Positions 1 through 7,564 of a stretch of 17,870 bases of DNA are shown piece after piece; the first letter of the stretch is position 1, and every line of letters starts with the position of its first letter. Source of the stretch: Clostridia bacterium (GTDB lineage Bacteria > Bacillota > Clostridia > Lachnospirales > WQUN01); contig BNUF01000039.1 of assembly GCA_025997155.1 (NCBI GenBank), positions 1 to 17,870 on the forward strand. The letters are read 5' to 3'. The notes beneath the pieces are model-generated. The model was given only the letters and a program-made list of their open reading frames with translations. It made no database searches and was not told the origin of the DNA. Both the position numbers and the translations under genes were made by a program.

Positions 1-170
1 ACTCCGCCCCCCGCACAATGTCAAAACGCGCTACCGTGTCGGAATATCTGCGGGCGACCGCCGTGGAAACTCTATTCGGATACCTTTTCGCAAAAGGCGA
101 CCACGAACGGCTTACCGAGATTTTTAATATATGCATAAAAGAGGCGCGAAATGAAAACGGACAAATATAA
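1..170 (+). CDS. mrnC: Mini-ribonuclease III, C-terminal end (partial)
   Basis: This is the last 55 codons of a gene that begins before the window, read in the frame starting at base 3 and ending at TAA 168-170. The visible peptide contains RATVSEYLRATAVETLFGYL followed by an acidic/basic helix and a short tail. This matches the end of Mini-III family proteins, where a K/R-rich loop precedes Y..AT..E.L.GYLY. Mini-III is a dimeric RNase III catalytic domain without a dsRNA-binding domain; in Bacillus it matures the ends of 23S rRNA. The gene overlaps the next gene, rlmB, by 20 bases, and mrnC-rlmB-yacP is the usual Firmicutes order, which supports the call more than the short peptide alone. 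The catalytic residues lie outside the window and cannot be checked. Confidence 0.8.
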   Translation, partial: SAPRTMSKRATVSEYLRATAVETLFGYLFAKGDHERLTEIFNICIKEARNENGQI

Positions 171-936
171 AAAGGAACATACCAAGGAACAGCCCGCGAA
201 CACGACGATTGAGGGAAGAAACGCCGTTTTGGAGGCGCTTAACGCGGGGGGAGCTATCGACAAGATTTTTATCAAGCAGTCGCCCGAGGGGCTTAAGGGG
301 ACGCTTAGGGTTATCGCGGCGCAAGCTTCCGAACGCGGGATAATCGTTTCCTACGCGAACGGGGACAAACTCGACTTGCTGGCGCAGTCCCGCAACCACC
401 AAGGCGTCGTCGCCCTTTGCCCCGCCAAAGAATACAGCACAATCAAGGAAATCCTTGACGTGTCGCGGGCAAAAAACGAACCGCCTTTTATCCTCATCTG
501 TGACGGAATCACCGACAGCTACAACTTCGGCGCGATTTTACGCACGGCGGCGGCGGGGGTACACGGCGTGCTTATCCCGAAACACCGCTCGATTACCCTG
601 AGCGGGCAGGTGTCGAAATCGTCGGCGGGTGCTTTCGAGTACATAAAAGTTGCGCGTGTGACAAATATTACCGCCGCCATTGAGGAATTGCAAAAAAACA
701 ACATATGGGTGTACGCCGCCGATTTGCGCGGAACTCCCGTACATTCGCAGGATTTCAGGGGAGCTGCCGCAATCGTTATCGGCGCGGAGGGGCAGGGCAT
801 TTCGCGGCTTGTGCGCCAAAAATGCGACGCCGCCGTGACTATCCCGATTGCGGGCGAAATTTCTTCATTAAACGCTTCCGTGGCGGCGGGCGTTCTGATG
901 TATGAGGTCGTGCGTTCACGTGAAAAACAAAGATAA
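151..936 (+). CDS. rlmB: 23S rRNA (guanosine-2'-O-)-methyltransferase RlmB (SpoU/TrmH family)
   Basis: A 261-residue SPOUT-class methyltransferase that uses SAM to methylate a guanosine 2'-OH in the 23S rRNA peptidyl-transferase region. The N-terminal substrate-binding domain begins near residue 19 with IEGRNAVLEAL. All three SpoU motifs are present: motif 1, ITDSYNFGAILRTA (about 120-133, with the conserved Asn125 and Arg131); motif 2, IVIGAEGQGIS (208-218); and motif 3, IPIAGEISSLNASVA (231-245), which forms the trefoil-knot SAM pocket. Motif 1 has DSYN where DPxN is more usual. The ATG at 151 follows GAGG at 141-144 with 6 bases between, and lies inside the end of mrnC, indicating translational coupling. 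Length is normal. Other SpoU family members such as the TrmH-like methylases are possible, but the N-terminal domain and gene order favour RlmB. Confidence 0.93.
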   Translation: MKTDKYKKEHTKEQPANTTIEGRNAVLEALNAGGAIDKIFIKQSPEGLKGTLRVIAAQASERGIIVSYANGDKLDLLAQSRNHQGVVALCPAKEYSTIKEILDVSRAKNEPPFILICDGITDSYNFGAILRTAAAGVHGVLIPKHRSITLSGQVSKSSAGAFEYIKVARVTNITAAIEELQKNNIWVYAADLRGTPVHSQDFRGAAAIVIGAEGQGISRLVRQKCDAAVTIPIAGEISSLNASVAAGVLMYEVVRSREKQR

Positions 937-1459
937 AAGCGACGAGTATTTGCTCGTCGACGGCTACAACATAATTTTCGCTTGGGAAGAACTGGCGCGG
1001 CTCGTTGCAAACGAGTCCCTTGAGGCGGCGCGTAATAGTCTCATCGCCGTTTTGTCAAATTACCAAGGGCTTTGCGCGCTTAACATAATCGTCGTTTTTG
1101 ACGCGTATCGCGTGAAAAACGGCACGGAAAAAATCGAACTCGTCAACAACGTTTCAGTCGTCTACACGAGAGAAAAAGAAACAGCCGATAATTTCATCGA
1201 ACGCACGGCGGGGACACTATACCGCCGTGCTTATAACGTGTGCGTCGCGACAAGCGACATAGTGGAACAGACGATAATCCTCGGCAAAGGAGCTACAAAA
1301 ATCCCCGCCGAAACGCTGCTCACCCGAATTGAGGACGCGAAACATAAAATGAAAAAAAGCATTGCACCCGAAAAATACCAGAAACGCAATGCCCTGTATG
1401 ACAGCCTTGACCCCGAGACGCAGAAGATATGGGAAGATATGCGGCGCGGGAATACATAA
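902..1459 (+). CDS. rae1: Rae1/YacP NYN-domain ribosome-associated endoribonuclease
   Basis: A 185-residue NYN (PIN-like) nuclease of the YacP family. In Bacillus subtilis, Rae1 enters the ribosomal A site and cleaves certain mRNAs during translation. The acidic active-site motifs are visible: LLVDGYNII (17-25), VVFDAY (64-69), EKETADNFIE (91-100) and VATSD (115-119). The C-terminus ends in a basic, Trp-containing tail (IWEDMRRG) typical of the family. The start is uncertain. ATG 902 overlaps the end of rlmB by 35 bases and lacks a clear ribosome site; GTG 920, preceded by GAGG at 904-907, would remove six residues before the conserved domain and is equally plausible. It is the last gene of the mrnC-rlmB-rae1 operon, and its stop abuts the stop of the convergent gene on the other strand. 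Confidence 0.9.
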   Translation: MRSCVHVKNKDKSDEYLLVDGYNIIFAWEELARLVANESLEAARNSLIAVLSNYQGLCALNIIVVFDAYRVKNGTEKIELVNNVSVVYTREKETADNFIERTAGTLYRRAYNVCVATSDIVEQTIILGKGATKIPAETLLTRIEDAKHKMKKSIAPEKYQKRNALYDSLDPETQKIWEDMRRGNT

Positions 1460-1855
1460 TTACTGATAGTGGCGGCGGACTTGTTCGGAGCGGACGCCTA
1501 GTTTTGAAAATTGTTCTTTATTTGTGTTGTATAGACTTGCGATAGAACAGAGTGCGGAGAGAACCTCGCCGTTTGAGATAAGCCGTTCGGCGGCGAACCA
1601 ATTTTTTATGTCGTCGGAATTTTGAGTATACGAAAAAATGTAGAAGGCGATATGTCGAATAAATTCAATGTATTCGATTGAACCGCGTCCTTTTTGCAAA
1701 ATTTCGTTCACGGGGTTCTCCCAGTAATAGCCCATATGTTCAAAAAACAACGCCATATCCTCGGCGCAGTACCAAAGCGCAAGGGCGCTGTCGTGCCCTG
1801 TGTATTCCCAAAGGAAATACGCCGTAACTTTAGAATGTTCAAATAGATTGCTCAA
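1460..1855 (-). CDS. Hypothetical protein, 131 residues
   Basis: I do not recognise this family. The product is a soluble-looking, probably all-helical protein rich in aromatic and acidic residues (motifs such as LWYCAEDMALFFEHMGYYW near residues 27-45), with no signal peptide, no clear membrane segment and no Cys/His metal motif. A basic tail, RSEQVRRHYQ, ends the chain. The start is TTG at 1855, chosen because a perfect GGAGG lies at 1865-1869 with 9 bases between; this makes translation likely even though the codon is rare. It is the last gene of the leftward folC/TPR cluster, 51 bases after the TPR gene stop, and its stop codon directly abuts that of rae1. A small GGGGC/GCCCC hairpin lies in the gap upstream. 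Function cannot be inferred from context. Confidence 0.7.
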   Translation of the reverse strand: MSNLFEHSKVTAYFLWEYTGHDSALALWYCAEDMALFFEHMGYYWENPVNEILQKGRGSIEYIEFIRHIAFYIFSYTQNSDDIKNWFAAERLISNGEVLSALCSIASLYNTNKEQFSKLGVRSEQVRRHYQ

Positions 1856-1906
1856 AAATTAAAACCTCCAAATTAAATTTATGTAAACGCGGGGCATAGC
1901 CCCATA

Positions 1907-3262
1907 TTAAGTCGCGGGTAAAATTTTTTGAAGCCTGCTTTCGGCTCTTGATTTCATACTTGAGGCAGGGTAATTTGTTATCAAATCGTTATAGTAGATG
2001 ATTGCGGAAGGGTTGTCCTCTTTCGCCTCGGCGATAAGACCTAGGTAGTAGAGGGCGGAGGCGCGGTAGGTGAAAGTGTCGTCGGAAAATCTGATACATT
2101 TTTCGATATCCGTTTTCGCGTCGTCGTATTCTTTCCTGTTATAATGCGAAACACCGCTGTTGTACAGGGTCGAGGCGACTTTCGGGTATACGGATTTTAT
2201 CAGACTGTCGTAAATGTCGCGGGATTCCTCTGGGAGGTCGTCGGGAGCTATGGTGTAGAGGAGGTCGGCGGCGTCCTCCGATTTTCCCGTTTGCGAAAGA
2301 GTCGCGGCGGTATTGACTTTTTGTATCTTTTCCTGAAGAAGGAGTTTAGCTCTTGCGCTGTCCGCCGCGCCTGAAACCTGGTCAAGCTGCCCCCGCAGGT
2401 CGCCGATAAGTTCGGTGTAGTTTTTGGCGGCAGTCTCGTTTTCGGCGGTCACTTCCGCAAGCTGATTTTCGAGCGCGGTTATCGCGGCATTTTTTTCGCT
2501 AAGCGTCTGGGGAAGTACAAGGAGTACGAAATACGCCAATGTGACAAAAACGCCCGCCGCGAAAAGGAGAGCTGACGCGGCGCGAAACCCCGCTCGCGGT
2601 TTAAGGTTGAGCGCGGAGGAATATATTTTTTTGTCGCTGTTTGTCTTTCTCGCGGACGCGGCGTTTGGTATCCCGTCCGTCAAATGGCGGTAGTAGGAAA
2701 GGGCGTTTGGGTTGTCGCCGTCAATGGCTAAGGTTTTGCGAATCACCGATAACGCCTTGTCGTTGTTTTTTTGGAGCATATAGCAAAGCGAAAGAAGGTT
2801 ATGCGCCGCCACAAAATTTTGATTTTTATCGATAGCACGTTTGAGCTGGATAACCGCCATATCCTCGTTTTTTTGCAAAACATACCGAAGCCCGTTGTTG
2901 TAGTGGATTAGCGCGTCGCTGTAACTCTCGAGAGAATCTTTGTGCAGTTTGTCGATATACTCCGAGGCGGGGTTTTCGTTTTTTTGGAAATTGGAACTTA
3001 TAATCCACTCGCGCAGGGCAAGGGCGGACTCCCCTGTTTCAAAGCACACAAGCCCCAAAAGATTTCGCGCCGAGGTGTGGCGTTTGTTGTAGAAGAGGCT
3101 TTTTGAGAGGTTTGCGCGGGCGGAGGAAAGGTTGCCGGACTTTGCCGCGTTAAGCCCTTTGTTGTAGAAATAATCCGACCGCCCGCGTATACTGAAGGAT
3201 ACAAAATCACAATTCGGGCAAAATTCGCTTTCGGTAAATTCGTTGCATTTCGGGCAAATCAT
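1907..3262 (-). CDS. Zinc-ribbon, TPR and coiled-coil membrane protein
   Basis: A 451-residue protein of unknown precise role with a clear modular build. Residues 3-18 form a zinc ribbon (CPKC...CPNC). Residues about 30-190 are tetratricopeptide repeats, for example SYSDALIHYNNGLRYVLQ and AAHNLLSLCYMLQ. A basic linker (200-226) precedes a single transmembrane helix at about 228-251. A heptad-like coiled coil (255-316) and two or three further TPR-like helices (320-445) follow. The basic residues before the helix predict the N-terminus inside and the C-terminal half outside the membrane, so TPR scaffolds would sit on both faces. The C-terminal coiled-coil plus TPR arrangement resembles CpoB/YbgF-type envelope proteins only in outline. 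The start ATG 3262 follows the stop of the 46-residue gene by 4 bases, so the two are co-translated. A role in envelope assembly is a guess. Confidence 0.8.
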   Translation of the reverse strand: MICPKCNEFTESEFCPNCDFVSFSIRGRSDYFYNKGLNAAKSGNLSSARANLSKSLFYNKRHTSARNLLGLVCFETGESALALREWIISSNFQKNENPASEYIDKLHKDSLESYSDALIHYNNGLRYVLQKNEDMAVIQLKRAIDKNQNFVAAHNLLSLCYMLQKNNDKALSVIRKTLAIDGDNPNALSYYRHLTDGIPNAASARKTNSDKKIYSSALNLKPRAGFRAASALLFAAGVFVTLAYFVLLVLPQTLSEKNAAITALENQLAEVTAENETAAKNYTELIGDLRGQLDQVSGAADSARAKLLLQEKIQKVNTAATLSQTGKSEDAADLLYTIAPDDLPEESRDIYDSLIKSVYPKVASTLYNSGVSHYNRKEYDDAKTDIEKCIRFSDDTFTYRASALYYLGLIAEAKEDNPSAIIYYNDLITNYPASSMKSRAESRLQKILPAT

Positions 3263-3266
3263 AACG

Positions 3267-3407
3267 CTACACTTCCTTCGGTACGGCTTTCAAGTGGTTT
3301 AACAAGTCCATAACGTCTTTCATATCGTCGCCCTGAAGAGATTGTTCGATTTCCGCGACCTCAAGGACGGGTTTGTATTTTGATAGTTCTTCTTTGAAAT
3401 CAAGCAT
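3267..3407 (-). CDS. Small conserved-looking protein downstream of folC, 46 residues
   Basis: A 46-codon reading frame fills the gap between folC and the TPR gene. It starts at ATG 3407, four bases after the folC stop, with an AGGTGA ribosome site 6 bases upstream, and stops at TAG 3267-3269, four bases before the TPR gene start. The peptide begins MLDFKEELSKYKPVLEVAEI and continues with an acidic, helical, leucine-containing segment ending KAVPKEV. It has no signal peptide, membrane helix or metal motif. The exact fit between neighbours, the ribosome site and a composition like real protein argue that it is translated. I believe similar short MLDFKEEL proteins accompany folC in other Clostridia, but I cannot verify this here. 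Function unknown. Confidence 0.7.
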   Translation of the reverse strand: MLDFKEELSKYKPVLEVAEIEQSLQGDDMKDVMDLLNHLKAVPKEV

Positions 3408-3411
3408 AGTT

Positions 3412-4671
3412 TCACCTATTCAATATATAGTTGCGCATATCTCCCGCAAGGCAGAGCGAGCCGCCGATTGCGATAAGCGTTTTGCGGTGGCGTACCAGAG
3501 AGAGGGCGGTTTCAAAGGCGGCGTGCGGGTTGTCTTCGATTGTGTACATTTTGTCGCAGACGTATTTAATCAAATCACGCGGCGGCGCGGCGCGGCGTGT
3601 CGCCATATTCGTCAAAATCACCGTGTCGGCTTTTTCCGCGAGCCTTGTCAGTATGCCCGCAACGTCCTTGTCGCGCATAATCGACGTAATCAGGATTATG
3701 TCGTAGTTCACGAAAAAGTCGAGCGTTTCCGAGAACGCCGCCGCCCCGGCGGGGTTATGCGCCCCGTCCACCAGTATCGGCAGCTGAAGGGATTGCTCAA
3801 GAATCTCGGCGCGTCCGCGATGCGTCACGGCGGCAAACGCCCTTATTACCGCCTCGGGAGGTATTTCAAGATTTTGCGAGCGAAGAACCGACACGCAGAG
3901 AAGTACGCCGCAGGCGTTTCGCACCTGATAATCGCCAAACAGATTAAGCCGCAGACTTTCGTAGGAAAAGTATTCGGAAGTCACGTCAAAAACCGCGCCG
4001 TCCAGAGTGCGTTTGGTAATATTCGGACTCGCCTTGTCGAAATACAGTACGGTACCTTTTTCGTCGGCTATTTCCTTGACTACATTATACACCATTTCAT
4101 TATTAAAATACAATACGACAGGAGAATTTTGCCGAATGATTCCCGCTTTCTCTTTCGCGATTTCCTCGAGAGTTTCTCCTAAAATGTCGGTATGGTCGAT
4201 ATCGATTGAGGTTATGACCGAAAGTATCGGGTTCGCGACGACGTTTGTCGCGTCAAGCCGCCCGCCGATTCCCGTTTCGATAATCACAAAATCGAGTTCG
4301 GCGCGTGAAAAATACAAGAACGCCATAAAAGTAAGCGTCTCAAAAAACGACAGCCCGGGGCAAAATTTATGCACAACCTCAAAATGGTTCGCGAAATCGA
4401 CACGCGGCATTTCAAGCCCGTTCACGCGTATTCTTTCGGTATAATCAGAAAGATGCGGAGAAGTAAACGTCCCCACCCTGTACCCCGATTGCATAAGGAT
4501 TTCGGTGAGCATAGCGCAAGTCCCGCCCTTGCCGTTCGTCCCCGCGACGTGTATAACCCGAAGTTTCTCGTGGGGAGACCCGATTTTTTTCAGGAACTCG
4601 GCAAGTTCTTCTAAGGTGTGCTTAATCTTGGCGGTATTTTCGAGAAATTTGCAAGCATCGTTATATTTCAT
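3412..4671 (-). CDS. folC: Bifunctional folylpolyglutamate synthase / dihydrofolate synthase
   Basis: A 419-residue Mur-ligase-superfamily enzyme that adds glutamate to dihydropteroate and/or folates using ATP, retaining folates in the cell. Visible signatures: the P-loop HVAGTNGKGGTCAML (41-55), TSPHL, the family motif ETGIGGRLDATNVV with VITSIDIDHTDILG just after it, the KAGIIR segment containing the lysine that is carbamylated in the family, and LVDGAHNP in the C-terminal domain. Length is standard. ATG 4671 is preceded by an AGGAG that overlaps the metH stop codon, with 7-8 bases spacing, so it is coupled to metH. Its position after metF and metH makes functional sense, since polyglutamylated folates are the preferred substrates of these one-carbon enzymes. 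Whether it carries one or both activities cannot be told from sequence. Confidence 0.95.
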   Translation of the reverse strand: MKYNDACKFLENTAKIKHTLEELAEFLKKIGSPHEKLRVIHVAGTNGKGGTCAMLTEILMQSGYRVGTFTSPHLSDYTERIRVNGLEMPRVDFANHFEVVHKFCPGLSFFETLTFMAFLYFSRAELDFVIIETGIGGRLDATNVVANPILSVITSIDIDHTDILGETLEEIAKEKAGIIRQNSPVVLYFNNEMVYNVVKEIADEKGTVLYFDKASPNITKRTLDGAVFDVTSEYFSYESLRLNLFGDYQVRNACGVLLCVSVLRSQNLEIPPEAVIRAFAAVTHRGRAEILEQSLQLPILVDGAHNPAGAAAFSETLDFFVNYDIILITSIMRDKDVAGILTRLAEKADTVILTNMATRRAAPPRDLIKYVCDKMYTIEDNPHAAFETALSLVRHRKTLIAIGGSLCLAGDMRNYILNR

Positions 4672-4680
4672 ATCGTACTC

Positions 4681-7044
4681 CTATAAATCTGTGAAAACCT
4701 TCTTAGCGTAGTCGACGGCGGTTTTTGCGTCCTTGGCGTAGAAATCCGCGCCGATTTTTTCGGCGTACTCCTTCGTGAGCACCGCGCCGCCCACAAAAAC
4801 CTTGCAGTAGGGACTCTCCGCCTTAAGAGCCTTAATCGTCGCCTTCATTGAGGGGAGAGTCGTCGTCATAAGCGCGGAGAGTCCGACAAGGCGGATATTT
4901 TCGGATTTCATCTTTGCCACAATGTCCTCGCTTGACACGTCGCGTCCCATGTCAATCATTTCAAAACCGTAATTTTCAAGGATTACCTTGACGATATTTT
5001 TGCCGATGTCGTGTATGTCGCCCTTGACGGTCGCGATTAGTATGCGTCCCGCGCCACCCGACTTTGCGTCCATATGCTTTTTCAGTACCTTAAACGCGGC
5101 TTTTGCCGCCTCGGAGGACTGAAGCATCTGCGGGAGGTAAACCTTGCCCTGTTCAAACCGTTCCCCCACCTCGTCAAGGGCGGGGATAATGTGACTATTG
5201 ATAACGTCGAGGGGCTTTTCTGTTTTCAAAAGTTCCTCGGCGGCGGTCGCCGCCTCTTGCGGCAGCGCGCGTATAATCGCGGTTTTAACGTCAAGTTTTT
5301 TGTTTGGGTCTTTCCTAAGGCGGACGCTGCTTTCCTCGCCGAAACGCTCGATATACCTGTCGGGGTTTTTATCCTCGCGTTTCAAGAGGCGGTACGACAC
5401 AACCGCGTCCGTCACGCCGTTTATATTCGGATTGACAATCGGCAGGGTGAGACCCCGCTCCATAGCCATTGTCAGAAACATAAGATTCAGGAACTCGCGG
5501 TTCGGAAGCCCGAAAGAGATATTCGACACGCCGAGAACTGTCTTAAGTTCCAGTTTTTCCTTAACCATAGCTAGCGCGTCAAGCGTCACGACCGCGCCGT
5601 CAGGTTCAGCCGACACGGTGAGCGTCAGACAGTCGATGAAAACGTCGTTTTCAGAGATTCCGATTTCTTTTGCGCTTTTCAGTATCTTTTGCGCGACTTC
5701 GAAACGCGAAACGGCGGTTTTCGGGATTCCCCTTTCGTCCAGCGTAAGCCCGACGACGGACGCGCCGTATTTTTTGACAATAGGCAGGACGGTGCTGATT
5801 GATTTTTCCTCGCCGTTTACAGAGTTCACAATCGGTTTGCCGTTGTATATCCGAAGGGCGCGTTCCAACGCTTTCGGATTCGTCGTGTCGATTTGAAGAG
5901 GAGCGTCCGTGACGGCCTGAATCGTCGGAATAATCCACTCCAGAGTTTCAGCCTCGTCAATCCCGGGCATACCCACGTTTACGTCCAAAATCTCCGCGCC
6001 CGCGTCAAGCTGGCTAAGCGCCTGATGCTGTATATACCCCGTGTCACGCGACACAAGAGCCTCCTTGAGGAGTTTTTTGCCTGTCGGGTTAATTCGCTCG
6101 CCGATTATGCGAACGCTGTCGATAACAACGGATTTTGAGCCTGAACAGACTACGGAGGTTTGTTTTATATTTCGTGACGCCAGCTTGCGTCCCGTAAATC
6201 TTTCTTTCACGGCGGATATATATTCAGGGGAGGTGCCGCAACAGCCGCCGAAGGCGCAAACGCCGAGCTCGTACAGGTTCATCATTTCGGCGGCGAACTC
6301 TCTGGGGGACAGGTCGTAGTTGTTGGGAGAGTCAAGGCGCGGCATACCCGCGTTTGGTTTGGCAAAAACAGGGAGCGGGGTGTTCTGTGTGATTTCTTTA
6401 ATAACAGGTACGAGCGTTTTCGGGCCGACGGAACAGTTTACGCCGATGGCGGTAACGCCGAGTCCCGTCAAAAGCGCGGCGGCGGCGGACGGAGGACAGC
6501 CCAAAAACGTCCGCCCGTCTTCCGCGAAAGTCATAGACGCGAAAATCGGCAAATCACTATTTTCTTTGCAGGCGGTGATTGCGGCTTTCATCTCGTATAA
6601 ATCGAATATAGTCTCTATGAATATCAAATCCGCGCCGGCTTTTGTTCCCGCGATAACAACGTCTTTGTAGATATCGACACATTCGTCGAAACCAAGAGTG
6701 CCGATAGGCACAAGAGATTCGCCGATAGGGCCTATGTCAAGCGCGACACAGGCAAAACCTTGCGACGCCGTCTTCGCAATCTGCACGGACTGGGACACGA
6801 TTTTTGAGAGTTCGTGGCCCGTCGCCGAAAGTTTTTTGCGGTTCGCCCCGAAAGTGTTGGTAAGGAGAATTTGAGAACCCGCCTCAACGTAGCTTCTGTG
6901 GACGGCCTCGATTGCGCCGGGGTGAGTAATCGACATAGACTCGGGGTGTTTGCCCAGTTTGAGTCCGTTGCGCTGGAGCATTGTACCCATTGCCCCGTCG
7001 AGGAAGATTACTTCTTTACCAAGAGTTGCTAACAGTGATGCCAT
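4681..7044 (-). CDS. metH: Cobalamin-dependent methionine synthase (MetH without reactivation domain)
   Basis: A 787-residue enzyme transferring a methyl group from methyltetrahydrofolate to homocysteine via cob(I)alamin. Domains in order (numbered from the chosen start): homocysteine-binding barrel (about 1-290) with FLDGAMGTML and zinc ligands in GVNCS (Cys204) and GGCCGTSP (Cys268, Cys269); pterin-binding barrel (about 305-570) starting IIGERINPTGKK; B12 cap helices (about 590-660); and Rossmann B12 domain with the lower-ligand motif GDIHDIGKN (His678). It ends after the B12 domain and so lacks the C-terminal SAM-dependent reactivation domain of E. coli MetH; that domain is a separate gene just upstream. 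The start is ATG 7044, not an in-frame ATG at 7068, because AAGGAG at 7053-7058 sits 8 bases upstream. It overlaps the upstream gene by 29 bases. Confidence 0.96.
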   Translation of the reverse strand: MASLLATLGKEVIFLDGAMGTMLQRNGLKLGKHPESMSITHPGAIEAVHRSYVEAGSQILLTNTFGANRKKLSATGHELSKIVSQSVQIAKTASQGFACVALDIGPIGESLVPIGTLGFDECVDIYKDVVIAGTKAGADLIFIETIFDLYEMKAAITACKENSDLPIFASMTFAEDGRTFLGCPPSAAAALLTGLGVTAIGVNCSVGPKTLVPVIKEITQNTPLPVFAKPNAGMPRLDSPNNYDLSPREFAAEMMNLYELGVCAFGGCCGTSPEYISAVKERFTGRKLASRNIKQTSVVCSGSKSVVIDSVRIIGERINPTGKKLLKEALVSRDTGYIQHQALSQLDAGAEILDVNVGMPGIDEAETLEWIIPTIQAVTDAPLQIDTTNPKALERALRIYNGKPIVNSVNGEEKSISTVLPIVKKYGASVVGLTLDERGIPKTAVSRFEVAQKILKSAKEIGISENDVFIDCLTLTVSAEPDGAVVTLDALAMVKEKLELKTVLGVSNISFGLPNREFLNLMFLTMAMERGLTLPIVNPNINGVTDAVVSYRLLKREDKNPDRYIERFGEESSVRLRKDPNKKLDVKTAIIRALPQEAATAAEELLKTEKPLDVINSHIIPALDEVGERFEQGKVYLPQMLQSSEAAKAAFKVLKKHMDAKSGGAGRILIATVKGDIHDIGKNIVKVILENYGFEMIDMGRDVSSEDIVAKMKSENIRLVGLSALMTTTLPSMKATIKALKAESPYCKVFVGGAVLTKEYAEKIGADFYAKDAKTAVDYAKKVFTDL

Positions 7045-7561
7045 TTTTTGTACTCCTTCCGTATTCACATTTGTGCGTACAAGTATCGCATTGGTTTTCT
7101 TTTACGACGGGCGTTTCGGAAATCCCGATAATGCCCGTGATTGTCTTTGAGGGAGTGAGTACGCAGTAGTCGTTTACAAAAATCCCCGTTGTGTGAATCG
7201 TGTTGAGTATAGATACGATATCTTTTTGATATGAAATATCGAGATAGCAGCTCCCGGGGGAAATTACCGACATTATGTACGCGCCGCTTGCCGCAAGGAC
7301 TTCCTCCTCGATTTTTCGGTGAAGTTCAAAAAGATTTCGGTTTGCGGCGGTGTCAAGGGCAAGCCCCGACGACGGACTCCGCGCAAACGCGCTTCGTATC
7401 TCCGTGTCGGCGCCGTGTCCTAGGGTCGCGGCAAAAACGGCGCATCTTAAACAGGCTTGAAGGGGCTTGATATACGGCAGAACGGTGTCCGTTCCCGCTA
7501 TGCCCGTCCCGTCTTCCTTATGGTCGAGTTCAAAGTAGTGTATGAATTTCATAGTCCGCAC
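7016..7561 (-). CDS. Stand-alone methionine synthase reactivation-domain-like protein
   Basis: A 181-residue protein resembling the C-terminal SAM-binding reactivation domain of MetH encoded as a separate chain, the split arrangement known from Thermotoga (TM0268/TM0269) and Clostridia. Recognisable parts are a helical N-terminal half (residues 30-95), a core motif ISPGSCYLDISYQ (100-112) corresponding to the SPGY..L.Q region of the family, LTPSKTITGIIGI (135-147), and a C-terminal cysteine cluster CDTCTHKC (158, 161, 165). The usual RxSPGY SAM-contact motif is degenerate here (VISPGS), so SAM binding may differ. It lies between metF and metH and overlaps metH. The start is ambiguous: GTG 7561 (given) or ATG 7552, neither with a strong ribosome site; translation is probably coupled to the metF stop three bases upstream. 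The expected role is reductive remethylation of inactive cob(II)alamin on MetH. Confidence 0.85.
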   Translation of the reverse strand: MRTMKFIHYFELDHKEDGTGIAGTDTVLPYIKPLQACLRCAVFAATLGHGADTEIRSAFARSPSSGLALDTAANRNLFELHRKIEEEVLAASGAYIMSVISPGSCYLDISYQKDIVSILNTIHTTGIFVNDYCVLTPSKTITGIIGISETPVVKENQCDTCTHKCEYGRSTKNGITVSNSW

Positions 7562-7564
7562 GCT

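Noticed and set aside
519..1010. 163-residue leftward open frame
   Set aside because: It is opposite to rlmB and the start of rae1, both strongly supported; there is no independent evidence for it.
1891..1903. GGGGC-ATA-GCCCC hairpin as a terminator after the TPR gene
   Set aside because: The stem is only 5 base pairs, and on the minus strand no U-run follows, so an intrinsic terminator is not supported.
3373..4182. 269-residue rightward open frame
   Set aside because: It lies antisense to folC, has an arginine/histidine-rich low-plausibility composition and no ribosome site; it is a by-product of the folC codon pattern.
7045..7068. Extended metH start at 7068
   Set aside because: The ribosome site at 7053-7058 is placed for ATG 7044, and the extra eight residues precede the conserved start of the homocysteine domain.
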